64,000 bases of DNA from Candidatus Altimarinota bacterium (GTDB lineage: Bacteria; Patescibacteriota; Gracilibacteria; UBA1369; 2-02-FULL-48-14). Positions 43,264 through 52,646 of this stretch are shown here, one piece after another. The notes beneath the pieces were generated by a model. The model saw nothing but the letters and a program-made list of their open reading frames with translations. It did no database searches and was not told the origin of the DNA. The translations under genes were made by a program, and so were the position numbers. Location: positions 1 through 64,000 of the forward strand of contig WFTC01000002.1 of the NCBI GenBank assembly GCA_015485665.1, written 5' to 3'. Every line of letters begins with the position of its first letter. The first letter of the stretch is position 1.

Positions 43264-45506
43264 ACTTCTCTTGGCTTACTACCTCTTGCAGGACCAACAA
43301 TTCCACGCTCTTCCAACATATCTATAATACGAGCCGCCCGCGAATAACCTATTTTCAAATAACGCTGCATGGATGAAGTGGAAGCCGCTTTCCTGTTTTT
43401 ACGCAAACACTCAATTGCAAGAGCCATCAGATCTTCATCTGTCTTTGCAGCTTCAGGCACATCAGGAACCCCAATTATCGTCTTCTTCTTAATCTCTTTA
43501 GAAGTAATATCCTCAATATAATCAGGTTCATTTTCCAGTGTAAGTTTCAATTTGTTTGTAACTCTCTCAACTTCTTCAGTGGAAATATAAATACCTTGTA
43601 CACGAACAGGTTTACCCATTGTTCCGGAAAGGTAGAGCATATCCCCTGCTCCAAGCAGATCTTCCGCTCCAACAGCATCCAATACTGTTCTTGAATCAAT
43701 GGAAGATGCAACGGTAAAGGCTATTCTTGCAGGAACATTTGCTTTAATAAGACCAGTAATAACATCAACCGATGGTCTTTGAGTGGCTATAATTAAATGC
43801 ATGCCAACCGCCCTCGCCATTTGAGCGATTCTGCAAATTGAAGCTTCAACTTCTTTTTGAGCAGTCATCATAAGATCTGCAAGTTCATCTATAACTATCA
43901 CAATCTTAGGCATGCGATCCACTTTTTTACGATGCTTGTTATATTCATCTATATTTCTTGCACCCGCCTCTGCACATACTTTGTAACGACGATTCATTTC
44001 AGCCACAGCCCAACGAAGTGAAGTAGCAGCTTTTTCTGGATCAGTAATTACAGGTGTAAGTAAATGAGGCAAACCGTTATAAGGTCTAAGCTCAACTTGT
44101 TTTGGATCAATCATTATAAATTTAAGCTCACGAGGAGAGTTATTATAAAGCATTGAAATCAAAAAACTGTTCATACCAACGGATTTACCAGCTCCGGTAG
44201 CACCTGCAATTAATAAATGAGGCATCTTTGCCAAATCAGCCACAACCGCATTACCGGAAACATCACGCCCCAAAGCCAGTTTAAGGTCAGAACCCATGCC
44301 TTTATATTCACGAGACTCCATCACCTCCCTCATATGAACACTTGCTCTGGCACTGTTTGGTATTTCTACGCCAACAAGAGATTTACCGGGAATGGGAGCT
44401 TCAATACGAACAGCCGGTGCAGCCAAAGCCAGAGCAAGATCATTCTTCAAAGAAGTTATTTTAGAAAGCTTAACTCCACTTGCTGGCTTTAAAGTATATT
44501 GAACCACAGTTGGACCAACATGCACTTCATGCATGTTCACTGCAATTCCAAACTGCTCAAGTTTATCCTTAATCAAAGCTGCCTGATCTTTCAGCTCAGC
44601 CTGATTTAAAGAAAATGTTTCTCTATTTGAATTCAATAAATCCAAATCGGGATATTCCCAATCCAAAGAAGCATCCGCCGGTTTTTGATCAACCATAATA
44701 ATTTCCCCATCATTTTTGCTTTTAACCTCTTTTTTGGATTCCTTCTTAGGCTCTTTTTTTAGCCTTTCTTCCACTTCCTCAGGTGAAACTTCTTTCAAAG
44801 TCATTGAAAACTCATCTTCCATAAATCCTGGTTTAACAATTTTCAACTCTTCAGGCTCTTCTTCTTTCAAAGAGCTCTGATCCACAACCTTAATTTCCGG
44901 AGTGGCAACCGAAATAGCCTTTTTTACAGTTTTTTTGGAAGGAATAACAGCTCGCAATATGTCTCCCAAGCTGATTTGCAAAGTCAATAAAATTCCAACT
45001 AAAAAAGTCGCCGTAAGTAATACATAAGCTCCTCTCTCTCCAAAAGCGCTTGTAAAAATAAAACTAGAAACAAAACCTATATATCCCCCTTGCCCACCAG
45101 CTTGCGCAATTTCCAAAGATTCTTTAATTGGAACTGACATATGAATAAATCCCAAAATGGAAACTGCCAAAGCCGCAAGTCCGGTAAAACGAGACAAACC
45201 CCAATTAATCTTTTTTGAAAGAAAGACAGTTACACCCATGAAAACAAGAATGAATGGTATCACTTCCATTCCAATACCGAAAATCGGACTAAGAAAACTC
45301 ACCCATAACTCACCCAAAAAACCTAACTGTTTATTTAAAGAAAGCCATGTCAGTGCAGCCAAGGCAAGATATGCAACAGCCCAAATCTCTCTTGCAATAT
45401 GCTTTTCAACCTCAAAGGTCAAGATTTTGTTTTTCTTGCTGCTTCTACGTTTGCGAGTGGTGGTTGTGCGCCTTTTACTTACGCGCCGTCTTTTCTTTGG
45501 AGGCAT
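43239..45506 (-). CDS. ftsK: DNA translocase FtsK/SpoIIIE
   Basis: FtsK pumps chromosomal DNA through the closing septum. The 755-residue protein has a very basic N terminus (KKRRRVSKRR), four membrane helices within about residues 40-180, and a short charged linker. Its motor has Walker A IAGATGAGKSVGMN near residue 433 and Walker B KIVIVIDELADLMM near residue 539. The end is a gamma winged-helix domain (SSMQRYLKIGYSRAARIIDM) that normally reads KOPS/SRS sites. It is a typical short-linker form. Confidence 0.95.
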   Translation of the reverse strand: MPPKKRRRVSKRRTTTTRKRRSSKKNKILTFEVEKHIAREIWAVAYLALAALTWLSLNKQLGFLGELWVSFLSPIFGIGMEVIPFILVFMGVTVFLSKKINWGLSRFTGLAALAVSILGFIHMSVPIKESLEIAQAGGQGGYIGFVSSFIFTSAFGERGAYVLLTATFLVGILLTLQISLGDILRAVIPSKKTVKKAISVATPEIKVVDQSSLKEEEPEELKIVKPGFMEDEFSMTLKEVSPEEVEERLKKEPKKESKKEVKSKNDGEIIMVDQKPADASLDWEYPDLDLLNSNRETFSLNQAELKDQAALIKDKLEQFGIAVNMHEVHVGPTVVQYTLKPASGVKLSKITSLKNDLALALAAPAVRIEAPIPGKSLVGVEIPNSARASVHMREVMESREYKGMGSDLKLALGRDVSGNAVVADLAKMPHLLIAGATGAGKSVGMNSFLISMLYNNSPRELKFIMIDPKQVELRPYNGLPHLLTPVITDPEKAATSLRWAVAEMNRRYKVCAEAGARNIDEYNKHRKKVDRMPKIVIVIDELADLMMTAQKEVEASICRIAQMARAVGMHLIIATQRPSVDVITGLIKANVPARIAFTVASSIDSRTVLDAVGAEDLLGAGDMLYLSGTMGKPVRVQGIYISTEEVERVTNKLKLTLENEPDYIEDITSKEIKKKTIIGVPDVPEAAKTDEDLMALAIECLRKNRKAASTSSMQRYLKIGYSRAARIIDMLEERGIVGPARGSKPREVHFEDEAE

Positions 45507-45521
45507 ATGGCATTTTAATGC

Positions 45522-45551
45522 TTGAAAAGCCTATCAAAATCGCTCTAGAAT
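45522..45551 (+). promoter_or_regulatory. Promoter of the EEP-family gene
   Basis: TTGAAA (45522-45527) and TAGAAT (45546-45551) are 18 bases apart. The -10 box overlaps the ATG at 45550, so translation should start at the ATG at 45559, close to the predicted transcription start: a leaderless message. Confidence 0.55.
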
Positions 45552-45558
45552 GCCAAGC

Positions 45559-46458
45559 ATGAAAAGCTTTCGCTCACTTATTTTTCTATCCGCCATTTTA
45601 TTTCAGTTCTTTATCATTATTGGAGATAGATACTGGTTTACAGAGCTTTGGACTCATTATTTGCACTATATCATTGTTTTTGACCTTATAGCTGTATTTA
45701 TTCTTATAAAAGGAAAAAAGTGGAAATCAGCCATGCTAATTCTAATTTTATTCCGTATTAATCTTTGGCAAATAGCACCTTTTTTGATAAAAAATCCGCC
45801 TTCAAACATTACAACAGAGAAAGCTGAGCTTAGCCTCCTTTCCATAAATTTTTTCTATGAAAACAATGACTTTGACTCTTTTATATTTTTAATGAAAGAA
45901 TTAAATCCGGATATTTTATTCGTTCAAGAAGCAGGTCAAGGCTGGTTAAAGCGCATTTCTCAGGAGGAATATCCATATCAATACCTAACTAAAGCAAAGG
46001 GTGCGGATGGATTTTTCATAGCCAGTAAAATTCCGGGAGAATTTCAAGAAATCCCTTTGGGAAAGGAAAAAGCTCTGGAATTTAAAAATGATTATGGAAC
46101 TTTCATATCTATACATCCTTTCCCATCACTGAATAAGCAAAGCGCAAAAGAAGGACGTGCATATTTTAAAGACCTAAATAAGTACATTGAAAATATAAAA
46201 AACCCAATCGTGCTTGGTGATTTCAATGCAGCTGTTTGGTCACCAAAACTCTATAAACTTTCCAAAGAAAGAAATTTGTCAGACGCAGCTCTGGGGTTTG
46301 GCATAAAAAAAACTTGGAAAAGTAAAAATCCCCTATTTTTTATCGCAATAGATCATGTACTTTTAAATCCAATGTGGAAAAGTGTTGACTTCAAAACTTA
46401 TTTTGTAGAGGGCAGTGATCATCTTGCCCTTTGGCTGGCTTTGGATAAAAAAGACTGA
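45559..46458 (+). CDS. Membrane-anchored endonuclease/exonuclease/phosphatase family protein
   Basis: The protein (299 residues) has three N-terminal membrane helices in about the first 80 residues and then an EEP-fold domain. Motifs are LLSINFFYENNDFDSF, the metal-binding LNPDILFVQEAG with its glutamate, PIVLGDFNAAVWSPK, and the terminal GSDHLALWLAL with the catalytic Asp-His. The layout is like YafD-type proteins. Substrate could be nucleic acid or a phosphodiester/lipid at the membrane surface. The start at 45559 is chosen because the promoter's -10 box overlaps the earlier ATG. Confidence 0.8.
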   Translation: MKSFRSLIFLSAILFQFFIIIGDRYWFTELWTHYLHYIIVFDLIAVFILIKGKKWKSAMLILILFRINLWQIAPFLIKNPPSNITTEKAELSLLSINFFYENNDFDSFIFLMKELNPDILFVQEAGQGWLKRISQEEYPYQYLTKAKGADGFFIASKIPGEFQEIPLGKEKALEFKNDYGTFISIHPFPSLNKQSAKEGRAYFKDLNKYIENIKNPIVLGDFNAAVWSPKLYKLSKERNLSDAALGFGIKKTWKSKNPLFFIAIDHVLLNPMWKSVDFKTYFVEGSDHLALWLALDKKD

Positions 46459-46471
46459 TAACTTAAAGCTA

Positions 46472-47956
46472 ATGATAAAAACCAGATTCGCCCCATCACC
46501 AACAGGATACCTACACGTGGGAGGTCTTCGTACCGCTCTCTATGCATACCTATTCGCAAAAAAAGAAAAGGGCAAATTCATTCTTCGTATTGAAGATACG
46601 GATCAAAAAAGACTTGTTGAAGGAGCAGCTGAAAAACTTCAAGATACACTTCGCTATTTTGGTATTGAATGGGATGAAGGTCCTTATTTTCAATCTGAAC
46701 GTAAAGAAAAATACAGACAATATGCTGAAAAATTAATTGAATCAGGTCATGCCTACAGATGTTATTGCAGTGCTGAAAGACTGCAAGATATGCGCACCCT
46801 GCAACAAAAAAACAAAGTTGCCCCAAAATATGACAGGCATTGCTACAAGATTCCTGAAGAGGAGAAAGAAGCCTTGTTTAATCAAGGTAAATCTCATGTT
46901 ATTAGACTGCTTATCCCGAATGAAACAATATCTTTCCAAGATATTGTTAGAGGTAATCTGAATTTTCACGGAAAAGATTTGGACGACCAAATTTTAATGA
47001 AGTCGGATGGATATCCAACATATCACCTTGCAGTTGTTGTTGATGACTACGAAATGGGAATAACTCATGTAATTAGAGGAGAAGAATGGCTTCCAAGCAC
47101 TCCAAAACATATTTTGCTTTACAGGGCGCTAGGATGGGATTTGCCTACTTTTGCTCATTTACCATTGTTACTAAATCCTGACAAAAGCAAACTCAGCAAA
47201 CGCCAAGGAGACGTTGCAGCTGAAGATTATATAAAAAAAGGATATCTTAAAGAGGCAATCATAAATTTCATAGCATTTTTAGGTTGGAATCCTGGAAGTG
47301 AAGAAGAGTTTTTTACACTTAAAAAGCTGCAAGAGGTATTCAGCTTGGAACGGGTACAAAAAGCAGGAGCAGTATTTAATACCGATAAACTAGACTGGAT
47401 GAACGGACACTATTTGCGCAAAATGCACGCAGTGGATTTGGCAATAATGCTCCTTCCCAAACTTAAAAAAACGGTTTATTTCGCAAAAACTGACTATTCA
47501 ACCTTAACAGATGAATCAATTAAATCTTGTGAAGATGAAAAAGCGAATAACTTCATAAAATTTGTATCCTGTATTCAAAGCAGAATCAAAACTCTAAATG
47601 AAGCGATGGAGCAACTTCGTCCATTTCTTATTGATGAACTTGAATATAGCGATCTTTTTTTCCATAAAAAAATGAAAGTTGACCGTGCCATTGCAATAAT
47701 GGCTTTGGAAGCCTGTATAAAAGCACTTGAACATCAAAAAGATTTTAAAAATGAAACTGCATTAAAAGAAAAAATTGTAACAGTTATTAAATCACTTGGC
47801 ATGAAAAACGGTCAAGTAATGTGGCCGCTACGTGTTGCCCTAAGTAACGAAGAAAAATCAGCCGGTGCTTTTGAACTCATGTCCGTAATGGGAAAAGAAA
47901 AAACACTTAAAAGGTTAAAGTCAGCTTTAAACTGGCTCAACGAAACTTCTTCTTAA
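46472..47956 (+). CDS. gltX: Glutamyl-tRNA synthetase
   Basis: GltX loads glutamate on tRNA-Glu, and in bacteria without GlnRS also on tRNA-Gln. The 494-residue enzyme starts IKTRFAPSPTGYLHVGGLRT, with the HIGH-type motif as HVGG, then LRIEDTDQKR, and has the KMSKS-type LSKRQGDVA near residue 240. The CYCSAERLQ segment marks a partial zinc site. The upstream frame opens with TTG at 46415; the ATG at 46472 is clearly right. Its end overlaps the convergent gene by 20 bases. Confidence 0.96.
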   Translation: MIKTRFAPSPTGYLHVGGLRTALYAYLFAKKEKGKFILRIEDTDQKRLVEGAAEKLQDTLRYFGIEWDEGPYFQSERKEKYRQYAEKLIESGHAYRCYCSAERLQDMRTLQQKNKVAPKYDRHCYKIPEEEKEALFNQGKSHVIRLLIPNETISFQDIVRGNLNFHGKDLDDQILMKSDGYPTYHLAVVVDDYEMGITHVIRGEEWLPSTPKHILLYRALGWDLPTFAHLPLLLNPDKSKLSKRQGDVAAEDYIKKGYLKEAIINFIAFLGWNPGSEEEFFTLKKLQEVFSLERVQKAGAVFNTDKLDWMNGHYLRKMHAVDLAIMLLPKLKKTVYFAKTDYSTLTDESIKSCEDEKANNFIKFVSCIQSRIKTLNEAMEQLRPFLIDELEYSDLFFHKKMKVDRAIAIMALEACIKALEHQKDFKNETALKEKIVTVIKSLGMKNGQVMWPLRVALSNEEKSAGAFELMSVMGKEKTLKRLKSALNWLNETSS

Positions 47957-49745
47957 ACCAAGAACTTATCTTTTTCTTAGTTCTTACCAGAGAAGCTCTT
48001 AATCCTTTATTCACGGGCTTTTGCTGCACAGGCTCTTGTTCTACAAATTCTTTATCATGAACCACACCCTTCACTGAATCTTTAGGTGACTGATCAAGTG
48101 ATTGCTCATGTAAAGGTCTGATAAATCCAGGTTCAACTACATCTGTAGGTTCAACATCTGTATAAACCGGAACAAAAGCATCATTGCCACTTAGCTCAGA
48201 TGCTAATTCGGTATTTATTCCACCACGCAAAGTATGATCAGTCCAATCTATTGATTTATGAGGGTTATCAGCAAGAGATGGAACGGTAGCTAAAGCGCTA
48301 TCAATAAGTCTTGCCGTATCCTCGCCGCCCAATTGTTCATTGGAACGCAAATAATCAAGTAAATCTTGTATAGTTGCATTAGAACCCAAAGTACCTTCTA
48401 CCAAACGACTCTCATTGAAAGCTGCAATCACAGCATCATAACCTCCCCACTCGGATAAATATCCAATACCAACATCTGCTGGTAGATCAGGATTAACATG
48501 TAAACCACTATCACTAACAAGACGATTTACATATCCTGCCACAAGCCTATCTCGCATCCGACCTGTCTGATTCACATCCAAATTTGCTGCCATATCATAA
48601 ACACTGGATACTGTATCCGATGCAACTGCGGGGCTTGAAGAGTCTTCAATAGCTCTATCATTACTGCTTGATCCAGAATTTTTTGAAGCCGTACTTGATG
48701 CAACAACTGTTATATCAAGTGTAGGATCTTGCTCTTTAGGCATAGCTAATACCGCCATTGCCACTCCTGCAAATAATCCAAGATATGTTGCAATCTGTTT
48801 TGACACTGAAGGCTTAAACAAATCAGGATTCGGCGCACCAAGCTCTGGCACATCAACCTCTGTAGGTGCATATTCTCTTACAAAATCTTCCACTTTATCA
48901 GATACACTTAGTTTTTTCAATAAATTTAAAATATGTATTCCTAGACTATCACTTAACTCAATCAACTTACGAAGATTATTTACATCAGAGTATGAAAGTA
49001 AAAGATATTCTTCACGCATACTCAACTTAGTTAAATCATCAATATGCCATTTATTAATCATCATATTTAAAAAATTTTGCCTACTTTGTTCACTTTCCTT
49101 AGTATTTTCAAGAAAACAATTAAAAGCTTCCTCATTTAAAGTGATAATACTTGAAATCTTCCTATTCAAACCATCCATATTTAAGGCACGTAATCTTGCA
49201 ATGTAAGACTCACACGCAAATACCTGTTCCAAGCGTTGAATTCTATTTGAAATAAAATGATTATCAATAGTTACATTTCCACAAATTTGCGCCTGTGCAC
49301 TTCCTGCAGAATCTCTTGTATATTTTCCATCAGTATTTTCAGTCGGTAGAGGAGAAGAATTGCTTATATATGCTTTCAACTGTAATGCGAAAACTGTAAC
49401 AATTGTATCATCAGTATTCAGTACAGCTGATTGATTAATACTATCATTCACTTCTCTATGTAACTCCTCAACCGATTTGGAAGTTTGATTCAATGCACGA
49501 TTATATTTTTCCCTGAAATGTTGTTTTGCTTCTTTAGTAAACTCTTCTATTCTCAATAAATTACTAAATTTTGCTGCCAACTCCGATTTCTGATATGCAT
49601 CAGGACAACTTGCATAGTCCCTGCATGCTGCATAAAAATCCTCACACAATCCACAAAGAAATGCTCTTCTTTCATATGACACCTCAGAAGTTAAAAAATT
49701 CTCATTAAAACTCTCACATCCATTATCGCCAATATCTTCAAGCAT
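47937..49745 (-). CDS. Unrecognised 602-residue single-span protein
   Basis: I do not recognise this protein. Residues 1-310 look cytoplasmic and helical with several cysteines near the start (FLCGLCEDFYAACRDYASC). One membrane helix (IATYLGLFAGVAMAVLAM) lies near residue 320. The outer part begins with a Ser/Asp-rich stretch and continues as a soluble domain with PADVGIGYLSEWGGYDAVIA, ending in a Glu/Gln/Pro-rich stretch and a strongly basic tail (VRTKKKISSWFKKKFR). The basic C-terminal tail could bind nucleic acid or anionic lipid. It convergently overlaps gltX. Confidence 0.55.
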   Translation of the reverse strand: MLEDIGDNGCESFNENFLTSEVSYERRAFLCGLCEDFYAACRDYASCPDAYQKSELAAKFSNLLRIEEFTKEAKQHFREKYNRALNQTSKSVEELHREVNDSINQSAVLNTDDTIVTVFALQLKAYISNSSPLPTENTDGKYTRDSAGSAQAQICGNVTIDNHFISNRIQRLEQVFACESYIARLRALNMDGLNRKISSIITLNEEAFNCFLENTKESEQSRQNFLNMMINKWHIDDLTKLSMREEYLLLSYSDVNNLRKLIELSDSLGIHILNLLKKLSVSDKVEDFVREYAPTEVDVPELGAPNPDLFKPSVSKQIATYLGLFAGVAMAVLAMPKEQDPTLDITVVASSTASKNSGSSSNDRAIEDSSSPAVASDTVSSVYDMAANLDVNQTGRMRDRLVAGYVNRLVSDSGLHVNPDLPADVGIGYLSEWGGYDAVIAAFNESRLVEGTLGSNATIQDLLDYLRSNEQLGGEDTARLIDSALATVPSLADNPHKSIDWTDHTLRGGINTELASELSGNDAFVPVYTDVEPTDVVEPGFIRPLHEQSLDQSPKDSVKGVVHDKEFVEQEPVQQKPVNKGLRASLVRTKKKISSWFKKKFR

Positions 49746-49831
49746 AATCTTTAAATTTTAATTGAGTAGAGTTTATTCTTAACCCTTAAAACTTGCGCTG
49801 TCAATATTATAGTTTTTAATGTACTATATAA

Positions 49832-50629
49832 ATGAATATTTACCAAAAAAATATGAACTCTCAAGAAATACATGCTCAAACAGAAGAATTTGCGAATGAT
49901 GGAGGAGTAAAAGATAGAGTTATAAATCTTGCACAACGCAGATTAAAAAAAGAATTGGCAAGCAATCAAATATCTGCAGCTATGCGAATTATAGCACCTT
50001 ATATTCTGAAGGCACGTGAAGTATCTTTTATTGCAGATAGACATCAAAATCTTATGGATATGCCACAAGAACTTAGAAATGAATTTATAGATAATCTGGC
50101 AAGAGAGACTGTAAATCCAACTTTACTTGATAGACTCAAAAAATCGGCTCTAAAAAGCTTACCCGGCATGCAATTTTTTGTAACTCTTGAAGATGTAAAA
50201 AACGGATCATTGGCAATTATGCTGCTTTCAGGAATGATAGGAGATGAAGAAACTCAAGAACGTTTTGCAACGCATACCAATCCAGGAAAAATTGAATTAT
50301 TAATGCAAAAGGCTTTGCCTTGGCTTGCAAAACTGGATATTGAGCCTGACACTCGCGCTATTCTTGAAATGCTAATCATTGCATTTAAAGCGAAAACAGT
50401 AACGATAGATGCTTTAAAAAAACTTCGTGAAGAAGTAAAAAAGGCTGAATCTGATCCGGAATCAAGAGCTGCAATCAAAAATACCCTTGAGCAAACAGAA
50501 TGTGATGCTAATTATGCAGCTCTTATGCCTGCGACAAACAATAAAAAAACTGCGCCTGAAATTAATATGGATAATTCACTTGGACCTATAAACCATGATT
50601 TAAAAGAAAGATCAAATCAAGCTGAATAA
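49832..50629 (+). CDS. Unrecognised 265-residue helical protein
   Basis: I do not recognise this protein. It is predicted soluble and all-helical, with repeated amphipathic stretches (VKDRVINLAQRRLKKELA, LDRLKKSALKSLPGM, ILEMLIIAFKAKTVTIDALK) and a polar tail. An ATG at 49853 is an alternative start, and a TATAAA lies immediately before 49832. It diverges from the 602-residue gene; the two may share a control region of under 90 bases. Confidence 0.55.
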   Translation: MNIYQKNMNSQEIHAQTEEFANDGGVKDRVINLAQRRLKKELASNQISAAMRIIAPYILKAREVSFIADRHQNLMDMPQELRNEFIDNLARETVNPTLLDRLKKSALKSLPGMQFFVTLEDVKNGSLAIMLLSGMIGDEETQERFATHTNPGKIELLMQKALPWLAKLDIEPDTRAILEMLIIAFKAKTVTIDALKKLREEVKKAESDPESRAAIKNTLEQTECDANYAALMPATNNKKTAPEINMDNSLGPINHDLKERSNQAE

Positions 50630-50698
50630 AAAATAAATGCTCTTTTCAAGAGATATCCAAATCGGTAGAATTGAGACTGACTTAAGCATCTTTCATAT

Positions 50699-51037
50699 AT
50701 GAATTTTCAAGATCTTCGCATCATAGTCGGTCAAATTAAAAAAAATGTAAAATGCCCAAAATGCAATACGCGCTATAATGATCAAGATATTGAATTGATA
50801 GGAGGGCTCGGAGATGAACAACATTTTTTTCATACAACTTGTTCAAAATGCAATTCTGAATCTATAGTCAACGTAAGCTTGCAAATGAGTGATAATTTCT
50901 TTATTCCAAACGAACTGAAAAAATTAGGTTCAGCTCCACGAATGGGTCATATTTCAGCGGATGAAGTTTTAGATATGCACAATTTTTTGAAAAATTTTGA
51001 TGGTGATTTTAATCGCATTTTCAAAAAGACCGACTAA
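50699..51037 (+). CDS. Small zinc-ribbon-like protein
   Basis: The 112-residue protein has two CxxC pairs, KCPKCNTRY (about residue 20) and TTCSKCNSES (about residue 48), spaced as in a zinc ribbon, with an intervening GGLGDEQHFFH. The C-terminal half is hydrophilic with DEVLDMHNFLKNFDGDF. It could be a nucleic-acid-binding or adaptor protein, but I recognise no named family. Confidence 0.6.
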   Translation: MNFQDLRIIVGQIKKNVKCPKCNTRYNDQDIELIGGLGDEQHFFHTTCSKCNSESIVNVSLQMSDNFFIPNELKKLGSAPRMGHISADEVLDMHNFLKNFDGDFNRIFKKTD

Positions 51038-51055
51038 ACTTCATCTCGCCAAGCT

Positions 51056-51325
51056 ATGAGAAAGTTTTTATTTCCATTGAGCCTCAGTGTATTGTTTCTA
51101 ACTGGCTGCAGCACTTTAAATACTGTAACAACAGAAACAATACAAGCTGTAGAGAATTTAAACAATGAAGCTATTCGCATTAAAAACAATGTCACAACTC
51201 AAGCGATACAAATACAAGAAGTATATGAGGCTGTAAATGCCGTATTGGATGCAACACAAGAAGCAATGAATAGCATTAATGAAATAAGCGATACAAATGA
51301 ACCACCCATTTCTTCAGAAGATTAA
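51056..51325 (+). CDS. Small coiled-coil lipoprotein
   Basis: The 89-residue precursor has a lipoprotein signal with the lipobox LTGC (cysteine at residue 18) and a mature domain of heptad-like sequence (ETIQAVENLNNEAIRIKNNV, then IQIQEVYEAVNAVLDATQ). The pattern is similar to Lpp-type trimeric coiled coils, though no cell-wall attachment lysine is evident. Its end overlaps pta by 29 bases. Confidence 0.6.
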   Translation: MRKFLFPLSLSVLFLTGCSTLNTVTTETIQAVENLNNEAIRIKNNVTTQAIQIQEVYEAVNAVLDATQEAMNSINEISDTNEPPISSED

Positions 51326-52232
51326 AAATGAAGCTAAAAAAAATCCATCTCCTATAATTTTTGCAGAGGGAAAAGAAAAAAGAGTAAAAGCTGCAGCAAA
51401 AATAATAGAAAAGGAAGGCTTGGCTGTACCTATTTTATTGGAGGATACACAAAGTCATCCACAATTTGAAAATATGCTAAAGCTCTATAAAAAAATGCGA
51501 AACACATCTGAAGAAGCAGCTTACAAAGCAACATCTGATCCTCATGTTTTATCCGCTTTGCTTGTGAAAAGTGGTGAAGCAAAAGCAATGATTAGCGGAC
51601 CGAGCGCATCTTCAAAAGAACGTATCTTGCCTGCTCTTCAAATCATTCGCAGTAAACATGAAAATCATAAAGCATCTTCTTACTTTATAATGTTACTACC
51701 TGAAACTGTAAATGTTGATGCGGCAAACGGAGGTGTGCTTTTTTTTGCCGATTGTGCTGTAAATGTATCTCCTAGTGTGCAAGAACTGGCTAATATCGCA
51801 ATAGATACGGCAGACAGTGCGCAAAGTCTAGGTCTTCAAGCAAAAGTTGCCATGCTGACTTTTTCAACTGAAGGAAGCTCATTACACCCCGCCGTCAAAA
51901 AAGTACGTAAAGCTGCATCATTAATTCATAAAAAACGGTCGGACTTGCAGGTTTCAAATGATATGCAAGCAGATGCAGCACTCATAGATTCAATCGGTGA
52001 ATGCAAAGCTCATGAAAATAAAATTGCCGGACATGCAAATGTACTTATATTTCCAAGTCTGGAAGCCGGAAATATAGCATATAAATTGGTTGAAAGATTA
52101 TGCGGAGCAAAAGTTATAGGGCCGGTATTGCAAGGACTAAACAAAACTGTTGCAGAACTTTCACGTGGATCTGACGAAGCAGATATTGTAAACTTGGCAG
52201 CGTTGATCTCTGTCTTAACCTCAAAACAATGA
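51297..52232 (+). CDS. pta: Phosphate acetyltransferase
   Basis: Pta interconverts acetyl-CoA and acetyl phosphate. The 311-residue protein is the single-domain form, with FAEGKEKRVKAAAKII, VLSALLVKSGEAKAMISGPS, FADCAVNVSPSVQELANIAI, QVSNDMQADAAL, and LIFPSLEAGNIAYKLVERLC, all diagnostic. Together with phosphoketolase (53922) and acetate kinase (59368) it links acetyl phosphate to acetyl-CoA. The ATG at 51297 overlaps the lipoprotein gene; a later start would remove the N-terminal helix. The next gene overlaps its stop by four bases. Confidence 0.93.
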   Translation: MNHPFLQKIKNEAKKNPSPIIFAEGKEKRVKAAAKIIEKEGLAVPILLEDTQSHPQFENMLKLYKKMRNTSEEAAYKATSDPHVLSALLVKSGEAKAMISGPSASSKERILPALQIIRSKHENHKASSYFIMLLPETVNVDAANGGVLFFADCAVNVSPSVQELANIAIDTADSAQSLGLQAKVAMLTFSTEGSSLHPAVKKVRKAASLIHKKRSDLQVSNDMQADAALIDSIGECKAHENKIAGHANVLIFPSLEAGNIAYKLVERLCGAKVIGPVLQGLNKTVAELSRGSDEADIVNLAALISVLTSKQ

Positions 52233-52642
52233 AAAAAATTGATAAAAAAGTGAAACAAGCTTTCATTGAGCGCTTTGGCAGAGCTCCAAAATATATTGGA
52301 TATATTGTTCAAAATGCTAATGGATGGCTTTTTTTTCTTTCGGCAATCGGCGGGCTTACTGGTCTGTTTTTGCAAAAACATTGGATAATTGGAATATATG
52401 AAGGACGCTTAAACTTCATTAAAGTCAATCAGTGGAAGAGAGATATACTTCAAGAAGAAAAAATGACCATAAACACAGCTGATATTCAGAAACATACAAC
52501 TCAACAAGTAAGATTCAGACATCACTTCAAACTAAAAATGAAAGACGGTAACATCTTTAATTTTATGATGTATCAAACCAACAGCATTTTATACGGGCAC
52601 GCAAATTGCTTGGAAGAAATGGAACAATTATTCCAATCTTAA
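52229..52642 (+). CDS. Unrecognised 137-residue protein with hydrophobic segment
   Basis: I do not recognise this protein. It has a basic N terminus (KKIDKKVKQAFIERFGR), one moderately hydrophobic segment (GWLFFLSAIGGLTGLFLQ) and a C-terminal domain with alternating strands such as VRFRHHFKLKMKDGNIFNFM, similar to a PH-like barrel. It is coupled to pta by a four-base overlap. A role in the acetate pathway is possible but unsupported. Confidence 0.5.
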   Translation: MKKIDKKVKQAFIERFGRAPKYIGYIVQNANGWLFFLSAIGGLTGLFLQKHWIIGIYEGRLNFIKVNQWKRDILQEEKMTINTADIQKHTTQQVRFRHHFKLKMKDGNIFNFMMYQTNSILYGHANCLEEMEQLFQS

Positions 52643-52646
52643 TGTG

